Part shown: positions 44,170 through 53,041 of the stretch, one piece after another | Numbering within the stretch: position 1 is the stretch's first letter | How the letters are laid out: each line of letters opens with the position of its first letter | Assembly: GCA_035192965.1 (NCBI GenBank) | Contig: CP136571.1 | Span: 1,446,501-1,510,500, forward strand | Reading direction: 5' to 3' | DNA length: 64,000 nt | From: Fuscovulum sp. | GTDB lineage: Bacteria; Pseudomonadota; Alphaproteobacteria; Rhodobacterales; Rhodobacteraceae | Notes under the pieces: model-generated | The model's database searches: none | The model's input: only the letters and a program-made list of their open reading frames with translations | Told to the model about the DNA's origin: nothing | Position numbers and translations under genes: made by a program

Positions 44170-45204
44170 ATGACGATCTTCAAGACCTTGATGCTGAGCA
44201 CCGCGCTGGCGGTGGTAACGGTGCCCGCAGTCGCGCAAGAGTTGACCCCGGTCAACATGATCAACCCGCTGCCGCGGTCGACCAACTTCTTTCCGCTCGT
44301 CGTGGCCGAGGCGCTTGGCTACTTCGCCGAAGAAGGGGTGGAGGTGAACCTGCTGCCGTCCGACACCTCGATCCCCTATGTCGCCTTCGTGCAAAACGGG
44401 CAGGCCGATCTGGCCATGCTGGACCCGGTCGAAACGATCAACGCGCGGCTGGCCGGTGCCAATATCAACACCGTCTATGAAGTGATGCAGAACGCGCCCG
44501 AAGCCATCGGTGTTCTGGATACCAGCGAATATGACTCGGTTGACGATCTTGCCGGCACCACTGTTGGTCTTGTCTCTGACCGTGACCGCGCCTTCCTTCA
44601 GGCCTCGCTCGATGTGGTGGGCAAGTCGATTGATGATGTGGAAACCGTGGTGCTGGGTGAAAGCGGTCCGACGCTCGCCGCCGCGATCCGCGATGGTCAG
44701 GTCTCGGCCATTTCCGGCGCGGCCCCGGACTGGATCTCGCTCAACGCCAATGGGATCAACGTCCGCCTGATCACGCCGCCCGAAATGCTGGCTAGCCCGG
44801 CGAACACCTTCGCCGTGAATGCCGACACCATCGAAGAGAAGCGTGACGCCATCGAAGGTTTCCTCAAGGCCTGGTCCAAGGGGATGTATGTGGCTTCCGT
44901 GAACCCGGAAATGGTGGCGCAGGCGCTGCGCAAGGGCGTGCCGGCCGAATGGGAAAACGAGGCGGCAGGTCAACTGTTCCTCGATATGTCCATCGGCATG
45001 AACGTATCGACGACCGAGCGTCTGGGTGATCTGCAATCCGACGTCTGGACCGCGCTTCAGCCGCGTCTCGTCTCGTCAGGTGCTGTGCCGGAACCGGTGG
45101 ATGTGACCACCTTCCTCAACGACACCTACATCGCCGCCGCCAATGATTTCGACCGCGCCGAGGTCGAGGCCGAGGCAGCAGCCTGGCTTGAAGCCAACAA
45201 GTAA
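44170..45204 (+). CDS. Periplasmic substrate-binding protein (NMT1/SsuA family)
   Basis: A 344-residue binding protein with signal peptide (MTIFKTLMLSTALAVVTVPAVAQ, cleavage after VAQ or AVA). The NMT1/THI5-like core shows FFPLVVAEALGYFAEEGVEVNL, FVQNGQADLAMLD and GTTVGLVSDRDRAFLQASL. Known cargoes in the family include thiamine precursors, pyrimidines, riboflavin, sulfonates and aromatic acids. It is followed by a hairpin terminator. Confidence 0.93.
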   Translation: MTIFKTLMLSTALAVVTVPAVAQELTPVNMINPLPRSTNFFPLVVAEALGYFAEEGVEVNLLPSDTSIPYVAFVQNGQADLAMLDPVETINARLAGANINTVYEVMQNAPEAIGVLDTSEYDSVDDLAGTTVGLVSDRDRAFLQASLDVVGKSIDDVETVVLGESGPTLAAAIRDGQVSAISGAAPDWISLNANGINVRLITPPEMLASPANTFAVNADTIEEKRDAIEGFLKAWSKGMYVASVNPEMVAQALRKGVPAEWENEAAGQLFLDMSIGMNVSTTERLGDLQSDVWTALQPRLVSSGAVPEPVDVTTFLNDTYIAAANDFDRAEVEAEAAAWLEANK

Positions 45205-45212
45205 CCCTGCGC

Positions 45213-45236
45213 GGGCAGTCCCCATCGGGGCTGCCC
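45213..45236 (+). terminator. Hairpin after the importer operon
   Basis: GGGCAG-t-CCCC-atc-GGGG-c-TGCCC forms a strong interrupted stem nine bases after the binding-protein stop codon. No long T-tract follows, so termination strength is uncertain. Confidence 0.6.
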
Positions 45237-45319
45237 GTCACCCATCCTGATCTTCACCACGGAATTGCGCCTTCAGGCGGTCCGATTGGCATTACTCCGA
45301 CCCTCAAAAGGACTGTTCC

Positions 45320-46414
45320 ATGTCTCATAGCACGATAGATACGGCCGATCGCGGCGATTACGTAAACCGGTACGGGCCGACCGCTGCCCGCCAGCGGCCC
45401 GACGGCGCAAAGCGTTTGAAAACGCCCACGGTGGATATTCACGCACACGTCGCCGTCCCCGAGGCCGCCGCTTATATCGCCCCGCATCTGGTGATGACCG
45501 ATATCGCCATGGTCCGGCATTCCAATGCGGAAACCAAATCGATCAACATGACCCAAGACGCCGACCGCAAGGTTGCCATGGTCGATATGGATGACCGCCT
45601 GGCCGTGCTGGATGCGATGGGGATTGATTTTCAGGTCGTCGCCCCGCCGCCTTTCCAATGCTATTACTCCGTCCCGGTCGAACATGCCGTCAAGGCCAGC
45701 CGCATGGTGAACGAAGGGATTGCAGGCTTTGTCGCCAAGCGCCCGGATCGCTTTGCCGGGCTTGGCACCGTGGCCATGCAGGACGCAGCCGAGGCGGTGA
45801 AAGAACTTGAATACTGCATGAACACGCTGGGGTTCAAAGGCGTGGAGGTGCTGACGAACGTCCATGGCGCCGAACTCGCCGCCCCGCAATTCGCGCCCTT
45901 CTGGAAGCGCGCGGAAGAGTTGGGCGCACTTGTGATGATCCATCCCAACGGGTTCACCCATGGCGACCGCTTCCATGATTACTACTTCTCGAACGTGATC
46001 GGGAACCCGCTGGAAACAACGATTGCCCTGCATCACCTGATCTTCTCCGGCACTTTGGAGCGGATGCCGGATCTGAAGATTCTGGCAGTGCATGGCGGCG
46101 GCTATCTGCCATCCTATTCCGGCCGGATCGACCATGCCTGGGGCGCACGCAAGGACAGCCATGCCGACCTGCCGCATCCGCCGACGCACTACCTGCGCAA
46201 GGTCTATTTCGATAACGTCGTCTTCACCCCGCATCAGTTGGAATATCTGGTCAAGGTCTATGGCGCGGACAAGATCGTGATGGGCACCGACTATCCCTAT
46301 GACATGTGCGATTACGATCCGGTGGAACATGTTATCAGCGCCGGGCTTTCGACCGAGGACACCGCCAAAGTCGCCGGCGGCACCGCTGCACGGCTTTTGG
46401 GCCTGTCGCTCTGA
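45320..46414 (+). CDS. ACMSD-type amidohydrolase/decarboxylase (amidohydrolase family 2)
   Basis: A 364-residue metal-dependent TIM-barrel enzyme: HxH metal motif in TVDIHAHVAVP, a His in VMIHPNGFTHGDRF, ILAVHGGGYLPSYSGR, and the C-terminal metal Asp in VMGTDYPYDM. Relatives are aminocarboxymuconate-semialdehyde decarboxylase, gamma-resorcylate decarboxylase and the PicC-type dihydroxypicolinate decarboxylase. This favours a decarboxylation or C-C hydrolysis step on an aromatic or ring-opened acid. The ribosome-binding site is AAAGGA. Confidence 0.88.
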   Translation: MSHSTIDTADRGDYVNRYGPTAARQRPDGAKRLKTPTVDIHAHVAVPEAAAYIAPHLVMTDIAMVRHSNAETKSINMTQDADRKVAMVDMDDRLAVLDAMGIDFQVVAPPPFQCYYSVPVEHAVKASRMVNEGIAGFVAKRPDRFAGLGTVAMQDAAEAVKELEYCMNTLGFKGVEVLTNVHGAELAAPQFAPFWKRAEELGALVMIHPNGFTHGDRFHDYYFSNVIGNPLETTIALHHLIFSGTLERMPDLKILAVHGGGYLPSYSGRIDHAWGARKDSHADLPHPPTHYLRKVYFDNVVFTPHQLEYLVKVYGADKIVMGTDYPYDMCDYDPVEHVISAGLSTEDTAKVAGGTAARLLGLSL

Positions 46415-46420
46415 TCCTTT

Positions 46421-46447
46421 GGGCCGCTGGCCTTTGGCTTGCGGCCC
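46421..46447 (+). terminator. Hairpin between amidohydrolase and deacetylase genes
   Basis: GGGCCGC and GCGGCCC are separated by 13 bases that can pair further (TGGCC/GGC) and are followed by TTTCCCC. It lies 6 bases after the amidohydrolase stop, so it may be a terminator or attenuator. Confidence 0.5.
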
Positions 46448-46482
46448 TTTCCCCTGAGACCTGACAAGGAAAGACCTGCCCG

Positions 46483-47355
46483 ATGCGCATGAGCGACCGC
46501 GCGCCCTATGAGGCGTTCCCTGACCGCCCAAAGCTCACCCTGCCCGGCGGGGCGCGGGTGGCGGTTTGGTTCATCGTGAACATCGAAGAATGGGCGCTGG
46601 AGCGGCCCATGCCGCGGCAGGTGCTGACCCCGCCCATGGGCAACCCGTTGCAGCCCGATCTGCCCAACTGGGCCTGGCATGAATACGGGATGCGGGTGGG
46701 CTTCTGGCGCATCCTCGATGCGCTGCAATCGCGCGCGTTGCGGGCAACGATGGCGCTGAACGGCAATATCGTGAACAGCTATCCGCGCATCGCCGAAGCC
46801 GCCCGCGACGCCGGGTGGGAGTTCATGGGCCACGGCTTTGTGCAGCGCCCGATGCACCAACTGGATGACCAGCGCGCGGCGATTGATGCCACGGTGGCCG
46901 CGATCAAAGGCTTCACCGGCAAGGCCCCCGTGGGCTGGGAAAGCCCCGGTCTGACGGAAACGGAAGCAACTCTGGATCATCTGCGCGCGGCAGGGATCGA
47001 ATATGTGGCCAACTGGCCCATCGACGATCTGCCCTCGGTTCTGCACACCAAGCACGGGCCGATGTTGCAGGTGCCCTATACAGTGGAAACCAATGACATC
47101 GTGGTGCATGCGGTGCAGCACCTGCCATCGGATGGGTTCATGAACCGCTGCATCGATCAGTTCGACCGCCTTTATCAGGACGGCGAAACCCAGCCGCGCG
47201 TCATGGCGATTAGCCTGCATCCCTATCTGTCGGGCGTGCCGCATCGGATCGGTTATCTGGAGCGTGCGATTGATCACATCCGCAGCCATGACGGCGTGGT
47301 CTGGATGACGGGCGAGGAAATCGCCGGATGGTATCGCGGGGAAATGGGGCTTTAG
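46483..47355 (+). CDS. Polysaccharide deacetylase-family hydrolase (PuuE-like)
   Basis: A 290-residue NodB-fold protein without signal peptide. It carries VAVWFIVNIEEWALERP (metal/acid region), GWEFMGHGFVQRPMHQL (His) and VMAISLHPYLSGVPHR. Cytoplasmic members of this branch are cyclic-amide hydrolases such as the allantoinase PuuE rather than sugar deacetylases. Opening a C-N bond of a ring or amide would suit the neighbouring cyclase and amidohydrolase. The end overlaps the convergent YdcZ-like gene by four bases. Confidence 0.85.
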   Translation: MRMSDRAPYEAFPDRPKLTLPGGARVAVWFIVNIEEWALERPMPRQVLTPPMGNPLQPDLPNWAWHEYGMRVGFWRILDALQSRALRATMALNGNIVNSYPRIAEAARDAGWEFMGHGFVQRPMHQLDDQRAAIDATVAAIKGFTGKAPVGWESPGLTETEATLDHLRAAGIEYVANWPIDDLPSVLHTKHGPMLQVPYTVETNDIVVHAVQHLPSDGFMNRCIDQFDRLYQDGETQPRVMAISLHPYLSGVPHRIGYLERAIDHIRSHDGVVWMTGEEIAGWYRGEMGL

Positions 47356-47798
47356 GCGCGCGACAACAGCACGCCACCCGCCACCATCGCCAGACCGGCG
47401 ATCCGCTGCCATGTGATCGGCTGTACCGGCAGGCCGAAAGCCCCGAAATGATCCAGCAGCATCGCCATGACCAACTGGCCAAGGATCCCTGCCATGGCCG
47501 CCGTCTGCGCCCCGGTGATGGGGATCATCATCACCATCATGGTGATGTAAAATCCCCCCAGCGCCCCCCCGATCCAGGCCCAGGACGGGGCATTGGCGAT
47601 GAAACCGGTCACAGGCCATGCCCCGCGCAGCACAACGACGCAGCCCATCACGAGAAAGCCAACCAAGAAATTGATACAGGCGGCAAAGGTGGCATCGCCC
47701 GCCGCACGCGCCAGCGCCCCATTGATCGGGGCCTGCATGGCCAGAACCGCGCCGGCGGCGATCAGCCCCGCAAGGGCAACGGCAAAACTCGCGCTCAC
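47352..47798 (-). CDS. YdcZ-family (DMT-like) membrane protein
   Basis: A 148-residue membrane protein with four to five hydrophobic segments and the family motif AMQAPINGALARAAG near the N-terminus, then FLVGFLVMG and GAQTAAMAGILGQLVMAML. YdcZ/DUF606 proteins are half-size transporters of unknown cargo. Coupled (ATGA) to the upstream Gfo/Idh/MocA gene, which suggests an efflux or uptake role in the same pathway. Confidence 0.87.
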   Translation of the reverse strand: MSASFAVALAGLIAAGAVLAMQAPINGALARAAGDATFAACINFLVGFLVMGCVVVLRGAWPVTGFIANAPSWAWIGGALGGFYITMMVMMIPITGAQTAAMAGILGQLVMAMLLDHFGAFGLPVQPITWQRIAGLAMVAGGVLLSRA

Positions 47799-48805
47799 CG
47801 CTGGACCTGCACCTTGCTGTTGGCCGCCGCCGATTCGGCGATGGCCTCAAACACCGCCGCGCCATGGATCATTTCGTCAGGGGTGATGGGAAAGGGCGCG
47901 CGCCCCGCAACGGCGGCTGCAAAGGCGGACAGTTCCGCCGCGACGGTATCGAAACCGGGCAGGCTGTGGCGCTCCACCGGCTTCGCCGTGGCATGGCCTG
48001 ACAACGGCGCATCGGGGGCAGGGGCAAAGGTGAACTCGTCCAGATGCTGCCCCCGGATTTCGGCAATCCCGGCTGAGCCATAGACACAGAACCGATAGCT
48101 GGGCGACGTGGCCGTCATGCAGGACACATATCCCGTCATCCCTTCGGCAAAGGCCAGCAGGATCGACGTTGTGTCCTGCGTTCCCGCAGGCGTGGCGCGG
48201 TGCAGGCTTTGGCAGGTGACTTCGGTGATCTGGCCGAACAGATCGATCATCCCGTCAACCATGTGGATGCCAAGGCCCGCCATGCCGCCTGCGGGCGATT
48301 GCCGGGGATCGACGCGCCAGCTGTCGGGTTTCAGGAACAGCCCGTTTGGCGCGGTCATCGTACCTTCGACATGCAGGACAGTGCCCAAAGCACCCGAGCG
48401 CACGCGGCGTCTCAGATCGGCCATATGCGGGTGAAAGCGGCGGTTATGGCCAAGACCCACGGTTACGCCCGCCGCGCGGATAGCCGCCACCGCCGCCTCG
48501 GCCGAGGCTTTGGTCAGCGTAAAGGGCTTTTCGGCAAAGATGTGCTTGCCTGCGCGGGCGGCAGCGATCATCTGCGCCTCATGGTCCAGATGCGGTGTGG
48601 CAAGGATCACGGCATCGACACGCGGATCGGCCAGCACCTGTTCATAGCTGTCCAGCAGGTCAAACCCCTGCTCGGCGGCGAAATCCTCGGCCAAGGCACG
48701 GCGGCCCGTGGCCCCGGCGACAATTGCGATCTCTCCCCCGGAACGCGCTGCACGGGCAAGCGTCTTGCCCCACCAGCCCAGACCGACGATTGCGGCGTTC
48801 AGCAT
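47795..48805 (-). CDS. Gfo/Idh/MocA-family oxidoreductase, copy 2
   Basis: A 336-residue paralogue of the 39794-40798 gene with AIVGLGWWGKTLARAA, EKPFTLTKASAEA (catalytic Lys) and GLGIHMVDGMIDLFG. I chose MLNAA at 48805, which overlaps the upstream stop (ATGA); the longer frame lacks family likeness. Substrate unknown. Confidence 0.9.
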   Translation of the reverse strand: MLNAAIVGLGWWGKTLARAARSGGEIAIVAGATGRRALAEDFAAEQGFDLLDSYEQVLADPRVDAVILATPHLDHEAQMIAAARAGKHIFAEKPFTLTKASAEAAVAAIRAAGVTVGLGHNRRFHPHMADLRRRVRSGALGTVLHVEGTMTAPNGLFLKPDSWRVDPRQSPAGGMAGLGIHMVDGMIDLFGQITEVTCQSLHRATPAGTQDTTSILLAFAEGMTGYVSCMTATSPSYRFCVYGSAGIAEIRGQHLDEFTFAPAPDAPLSGHATAKPVERHSLPGFDTVAAELSAFAAAVAGRAPFPITPDEMIHGAAVFEAIAESAAANSKVQVQR

Positions 48806-49368
48806 CAGACAGACTCCTGCTTCGGGAAAGGATCGGGCGCGCCTGCGGGCAGGGGCACCTCGAAGGCGTTGATGGTCATGGAAATCAAGGTGTAATAGCC
48901 AAGGATGCCCACAAGCTCTACCACGGCCTGTTCGCCAAAGGCTGCGGTGGCGCGGGCATATGTGGCGGGTTGCACCTTGTGACCGCGGTGCAGTTCGCTG
49001 GCAAAGGCGTAGATGATCGCCTCGTCCTCCTGCGCAAATGCCGGGATCCGGCCTTGACGGATCGCCTCGATCACCTCTTCCGACAGGCCCGCGCTGTGGG
49101 CGATGGGGGCATGGACCGCCCATTCAAAACCCGATGCCCAGAAGGCCCCGGTCACGAGGATCGCCAGTTCTGACAGTCGCGGCGGCAGCGACGTGCCATA
49201 GCGGCAAAAGGCCCCTAGCGCCTGCGCAGTATCGGCAAGGCCGGGGCTTGTGAGCCAGACGCGCAGCGGGCCTTCGACCACACCGCGCGGGCCGGACCGG
49301 ATGGCATCGAAGATGCGCTGTTGCGCTGGGCTGAGGCGGGTTTCGTCAAGATCAGTCAGGCGGGGCAT
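48805..49368 (-). CDS. Carboxymuconolactone decarboxylase-family protein
   Basis: A 187-residue all-helical CMD-family protein: PRLSELAILVTGAFWASGFEWAVHAPIAHSAGL (roughly residues 62-95), with the Glu/His pair but no CxxC, so it is not an AhpD peroxidase. Such proteins catalyse decarboxylation or hydrolysis in aromatic degradation, or have unknown roles. First gene of a three-gene minus-strand unit with the Gfo/Idh/MocA and YdcZ genes. Confidence 0.88.
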   Translation of the reverse strand: MPRLTDLDETRLSPAQQRIFDAIRSGPRGVVEGPLRVWLTSPGLADTAQALGAFCRYGTSLPPRLSELAILVTGAFWASGFEWAVHAPIAHSAGLSEEVIEAIRQGRIPAFAQEDEAIIYAFASELHRGHKVQPATYARATAAFGEQAVVELVGILGYYTLISMTINAFEVPLPAGAPDPFPKQESV

Positions 49369-49381
49369 GGGTCAGCCTCTC

Positions 49382-50212
49382 TCAGGTCAACAGCAGATGC
49401 AGAAAGCGCAGGCTTACCGCCAGCAGGAAGATGCCAAAGGCCTTTTCCAGCGTCCGGCGCGACATGGCATGCGCCAGCCGGACGCCAATCGCAGTGGTCA
49501 GCAGCGTGGTTGGCACGATCAGCACAAAGCCAAGGGCCGAGACAAACCCGATGGACCCGAGCGGCAAGCCGGCCTTGCCCAGCCCCGCCAACGCATAGCC
49601 GATGGCGCCGGGGATCGAAATCACCACCCCGATGGCAGCGGAGGTTGCCACCGCCTGATGGATCGGCCGGCCATGCAGCGTCATCGCCAGATTGGTAATC
49701 GCCCCGCCGCCAATGCCCATCAGTGCCGACAGAAGCCCCGCCATGAACCCATAAAACCGCAACAGCCAACCGGTCGGCAGATCATCCGCGATCTTCCAGT
49801 TCGCCTTGCCCAGCAGCAGTTTGGTTGCATTGGTCCCCGCAACCAGAATGAAGACCAACTGGAACACCCAAGGCGCGGAATACCGCGCCAGCACCGCCCC
49901 ACCCATCACACCCGCCAGTATCGGCACCGCCCAGACACGCACCAGCGCCATATCCACCATGCCCTTGGCGAAATGCCCCCGCGCCGAACTGATCGAGGTG
50001 GGCACGATCACAGCCAGCGATGTTCCCACTGCCAGCGGCATAGCAATCGCCTCTTCCACCCCCACCAGCGTGAAAGACAGGAACAGGACTGGCACAAGGA
50101 TCGCCCCGCCGCCAACACCGAACAGGCCGGCCAGAACCCCGGTGGCCAACCCCGCCACCACAAGCATGGCGGCCACGCCAAACAGGGTGCCGCCGTCAGT
50201 GTCCATGATCAT
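49382..50212 (-). CDS. TauE/SafE-family anion exporter
   Basis: A 276-residue membrane protein with about eight hydrophobic segments and the paired family motifs AGLFGVGGGAILVPVL and SALMGIGGGAITNLAMTL. Family members export sulfite, sulfoacetate or organic acids. ATG at 50212 follows AGGAGAG. It lies between the CMD-type gene and the molybdenum hydroxylase genes on the same strand. Its presence is the main hint that a sulfonated substrate should be considered. Confidence 0.9.
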   Translation of the reverse strand: MIMDTDGGTLFGVAAMLVVAGLATGVLAGLFGVGGGAILVPVLFLSFTLVGVEEAIAMPLAVGTSLAVIVPTSISSARGHFAKGMVDMALVRVWAVPILAGVMGGAVLARYSAPWVFQLVFILVAGTNATKLLLGKANWKIADDLPTGWLLRFYGFMAGLLSALMGIGGGAITNLAMTLHGRPIHQAVATSAAIGVVISIPGAIGYALAGLGKAGLPLGSIGFVSALGFVLIVPTTLLTTAIGVRLAHAMSRRTLEKAFGIFLLAVSLRFLHLLLT

Positions 50213-50237
50213 CGGCGTTCTCTCCTGAAAGGGGGCA

Positions 50238-52586
50238 TCATGGCACCAGACCAAGACTGCGCAAAATGCGTTCTGGCGTCATGGGCATCTGGCTGATCTG
50301 CGCGCCCAGCGGACGCAGCGCATCGTTCACGGCATTCATCACAGCGCCCGATGCGCCCGAGGTGCCCGCCTCGCCCGCACCCTTGGCCCCAAGAGCCGAG
50401 GTGCTGGTGGGCGTGACCACATGCGCGATCTCGATATCTGGCATCTCGCCCGCCATCGGAACCAGATAATCGGCCATCGTCGCGGTCAAAAGCTGGCCAT
50501 CGTCAGAGAACAGGCATTCCTCGAACAGGGCCCCACCTATGCCCTGCACCACACCGCCCCGGATCTGTTCATCCACCAGCTTGGGGTTCAGGATGGTGCC
50601 CACATCTTCCACCACCCAATGGTTCAAAAGCGTAACCAGCCCTGTTTCGACATCCACCTCGACATAGGATGCCATCGCCCCGTTGCTGAACACAAATGGC
50701 ATCCCCTCAACCCGGAAATGGCGGCTGGCGATCAACTCAGCCGCCTGTCCGGCGGGAAGCTCATTGCCCCGGAAATACACCATCTGCGCCAACTCGCGCA
50801 GGGTCATGCGCTCCGTCGAGCTTGCGGCATCAATGATCGCACCGCCTGCAAGAGCCAAGGCGCTGGGCGGGCATTGCAGAACAGCTCCGGCCAGTTCCAA
50901 CACTTGCGCGCGCAATGCCACGCTTGCCGCGCGCATCGCCTCGCCCCCGATCCCCGCCCCGCGTGAGGCCCAGGTGCCACCGCCATAGGGCATATGGGCG
51001 GTATCCCCGGTCTGTACCCGGATATCTTCGGCCCTAAGGCCCAGCACATCGGCGGCGATCTGGGCGAGGATCGTTTCCGTTCCCTGTCCCTGTTCAGTGA
51101 CGGAACTGGACAGATGCACCGCACCCGACGCATCCAGCCGCACGACCGCCCCATCCTGTGCCGCAACCGGAGCACCGCCTACGCCATAAAACATCGGCGA
51201 CGGGTTGGTGATCTCTACCATGCTGACGATCCCGATCCCCCGATGCACGCCACGCGCCCGCATCGCGTCGCGTTCCGCGCAAAGCGCGTCATAGCCCATC
51301 AGTTCCTTAAGGCGGGTCAGGCAGGCCTGATGCGACAGATCGGCATACAGCATCCCCTGCGGCGAACGCACCGGATAGGCATCATCCGGGATCAGGTTCA
51401 TCTCCCGCAGCACCACCGGATCGCGGCCCGTTGCAGCGGCCAGATCGTCCATCAGCCCTTCCATCACCGCCATGGCAATCGGATGGCCCACAGCGCGGTA
51501 TTGGCAGGTGGGAACCTTTGTCTGGAACACCACTCGCAACCGGGCGCGATAGGCGGGCAGGGTGTATGGCGCGCCGATCAGGTTGATGACCTGATTGCCC
51601 TCGATCGCCGAAGAGCGGGGGTAGACGGAATAGGGGCCGATCCCCGTGATGTCATCCACATCCACGGCCAGCAGGCGCCCGTCAGGCGCCATCGCCGCGC
51701 GGGCTGTCACCCTGTGATCGCGGGCGTGGATGTCGCTTTGAAAACTTTCATAGCGGTCCGCTGCGAATTGCACCGGGCGGCGCAGCAGGCGGGCTGCGGC
51801 GCAGGCGGCCACCTCGTCGCCGTAAGTGTGGATCTTGATCCCAAAGGAACCGCCCACATCCTGCGCCACGATCCGCACCTGCGATTGCGGCAGGCCCAGA
51901 TGGGTTGCCAACACCTCCTGCATCATATGCGGCACTTGGCCCGAGTAGTTTACCGTCAACTGATCCTGCGCCGCGTCATAATCGGCCGTGATGACGCGCG
52001 GCTCCAGCGTGACGCCCGTATGGCGGCCAAAGACAAAGCGGCGTTCCACCACCGTATTGGCCGGATCGGCAAAGGCCACGTCCACCGCGCCCACATCGAT
52101 ACGCTTCTCCCAGCAGAGGTTCGACCCAAGGTCGGGGTGGATCACCGGGGCGTCGGGGGCAAGCGCAGCTTCCATGTCCGTGACCGGGGGAAGCGGATCA
52201 TAGTCCACCGTAACCAGTTCGGCGGCATCCTCGGCCAGCGCGCGGCTGCTGGCCACTATCATCACCACAGGCTCACCCTGCCAATGCGTGTGCCCGACCG
52301 CCAGCGCAGGCTGCGGCGGTGACCGCATGCCCACCATATGCGTCAGCACGCCCACCCAAGGCGTGATCTGGGTGGCCATGTCGGCCCCGTCATAGACCGC
52401 AACCACCCCCGGCGCGGCGCGCGCGGCGTCCAGATCCATCCCGGTGATCACCGCATGGGCATAGGGCGACCGGACAAAGACCGCGTGCAGCATCCGGGGC
52501 GGGGTAAGGTCGCCCACGAACCGGCCCGCGCCTTCCACCAGTCGGCGCGCATTGGGGCGGGGTAGGGCGCGGCCGATCTGGGTCAT
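50238..52586 (-). CDS. Molybdopterin-binding (large) subunit of a xanthine dehydrogenase-family hydroxylase
   Basis: A 782-residue molybdenum hydroxylase subunit. It has VGGSFGIKIHTYGDEVAA and, near the end, LGAKGAGEAGTSGASGAV with the catalytic Glu. The active-site loop reads QYRAVGHPIAM, not the AYRCSFR of carbon monoxide dehydrogenase, so CO oxidation is excluded. These enzymes hydroxylate N-heteroaromatic carbons next to ring nitrogen with water as oxygen source. Overlaps the iron-sulfur subunit gene by four bases. No XdhC-type maturation gene is present in the window. Confidence 0.92.
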   Translation of the reverse strand: MTQIGRALPRPNARRLVEGAGRFVGDLTPPRMLHAVFVRSPYAHAVITGMDLDAARAAPGVVAVYDGADMATQITPWVGVLTHMVGMRSPPQPALAVGHTHWQGEPVVMIVASSRALAEDAAELVTVDYDPLPPVTDMEAALAPDAPVIHPDLGSNLCWEKRIDVGAVDVAFADPANTVVERRFVFGRHTGVTLEPRVITADYDAAQDQLTVNYSGQVPHMMQEVLATHLGLPQSQVRIVAQDVGGSFGIKIHTYGDEVAACAAARLLRRPVQFAADRYESFQSDIHARDHRVTARAAMAPDGRLLAVDVDDITGIGPYSVYPRSSAIEGNQVINLIGAPYTLPAYRARLRVVFQTKVPTCQYRAVGHPIAMAVMEGLMDDLAAATGRDPVVLREMNLIPDDAYPVRSPQGMLYADLSHQACLTRLKELMGYDALCAERDAMRARGVHRGIGIVSMVEITNPSPMFYGVGGAPVAAQDGAVVRLDASGAVHLSSSVTEQGQGTETILAQIAADVLGLRAEDIRVQTGDTAHMPYGGGTWASRGAGIGGEAMRAASVALRAQVLELAGAVLQCPPSALALAGGAIIDAASSTERMTLRELAQMVYFRGNELPAGQAAELIASRHFRVEGMPFVFSNGAMASYVEVDVETGLVTLLNHWVVEDVGTILNPKLVDEQIRGGVVQGIGGALFEECLFSDDGQLLTATMADYLVPMAGEMPDIEIAHVVTPTSTSALGAKGAGEAGTSGASGAVMNAVNDALRPLGAQISQMPMTPERILRSLGLVP

Positions 52587-53041
52587 GGCTTGGCCCCATG
52601 ACGCGCCTGCGCCACCTCTTCCACTGAATCGACAATCGCCTGATAGCCGGTACAGCGGCAGTAACTGCCCGACAGGTGATCGCGGATTTCAGCGCGGTCC
52701 GGCACATGGCCGGATTCAAGCAATTCCGCTGCGGTCATCAACATCCCCGGCGTGCAGAACCCGCATTGCAGGGCATTGTGGCGGACAAAAGCCGCCTTTA
52801 GATCGGGCGCATCCAACCCCTCGACCGTCACCACTTCGGCCCCCTCTGCCTGCACGGCCAGCATCAGGCATCCCCGCACCGCCACGCCGTCCACGCGCAG
52901 GGTGCAGGCCCCGCAAACCCCATGTTCACAGCCATGATGCGTTCCAGTGAACCCCGCCGCGCGCACCGCATCGGCGAGGCTTTGGCGCGGTTCGGCCTCG
53001 ATCACCGTGGCTTCGCCATTCAGGCGGAAAGTAACCCTCAT
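52583..53041 (-). CDS. [2Fe-2S] (small) subunit of the molybdenum hydroxylase
   Basis: A 152-residue iron-sulfur subunit with both clusters visible: plant-type ferredoxin Cys set in HHGCEHGVCGACTL with the distal Cys in RGCLML, and the second cluster in LQCGFCTPGMLM and GSYCRCTGYQAI. It passes electrons from the Mo site to FAD. Four-base overlaps with both partner genes show a coupled medium-small-large order. Confidence 0.95.
   Translation of the reverse strand: MRVTFRLNGEATVIEAEPRQSLADAVRAAGFTGTHHGCEHGVCGACTLRVDGVAVRGCLMLAVQAEGAEVVTVEGLDAPDLKAAFVRHNALQCGFCTPGMLMTAAELLESGHVPDRAEIRDHLSGSYCRCTGYQAIVDSVEEVAQARHGAKP

Noticed and set aside
50994..52322. 442-codon frame antisense to the molybdenum hydroxylase large subunit
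   Set aside because: Shadow of a gene with unambiguous Mo-site motifs.
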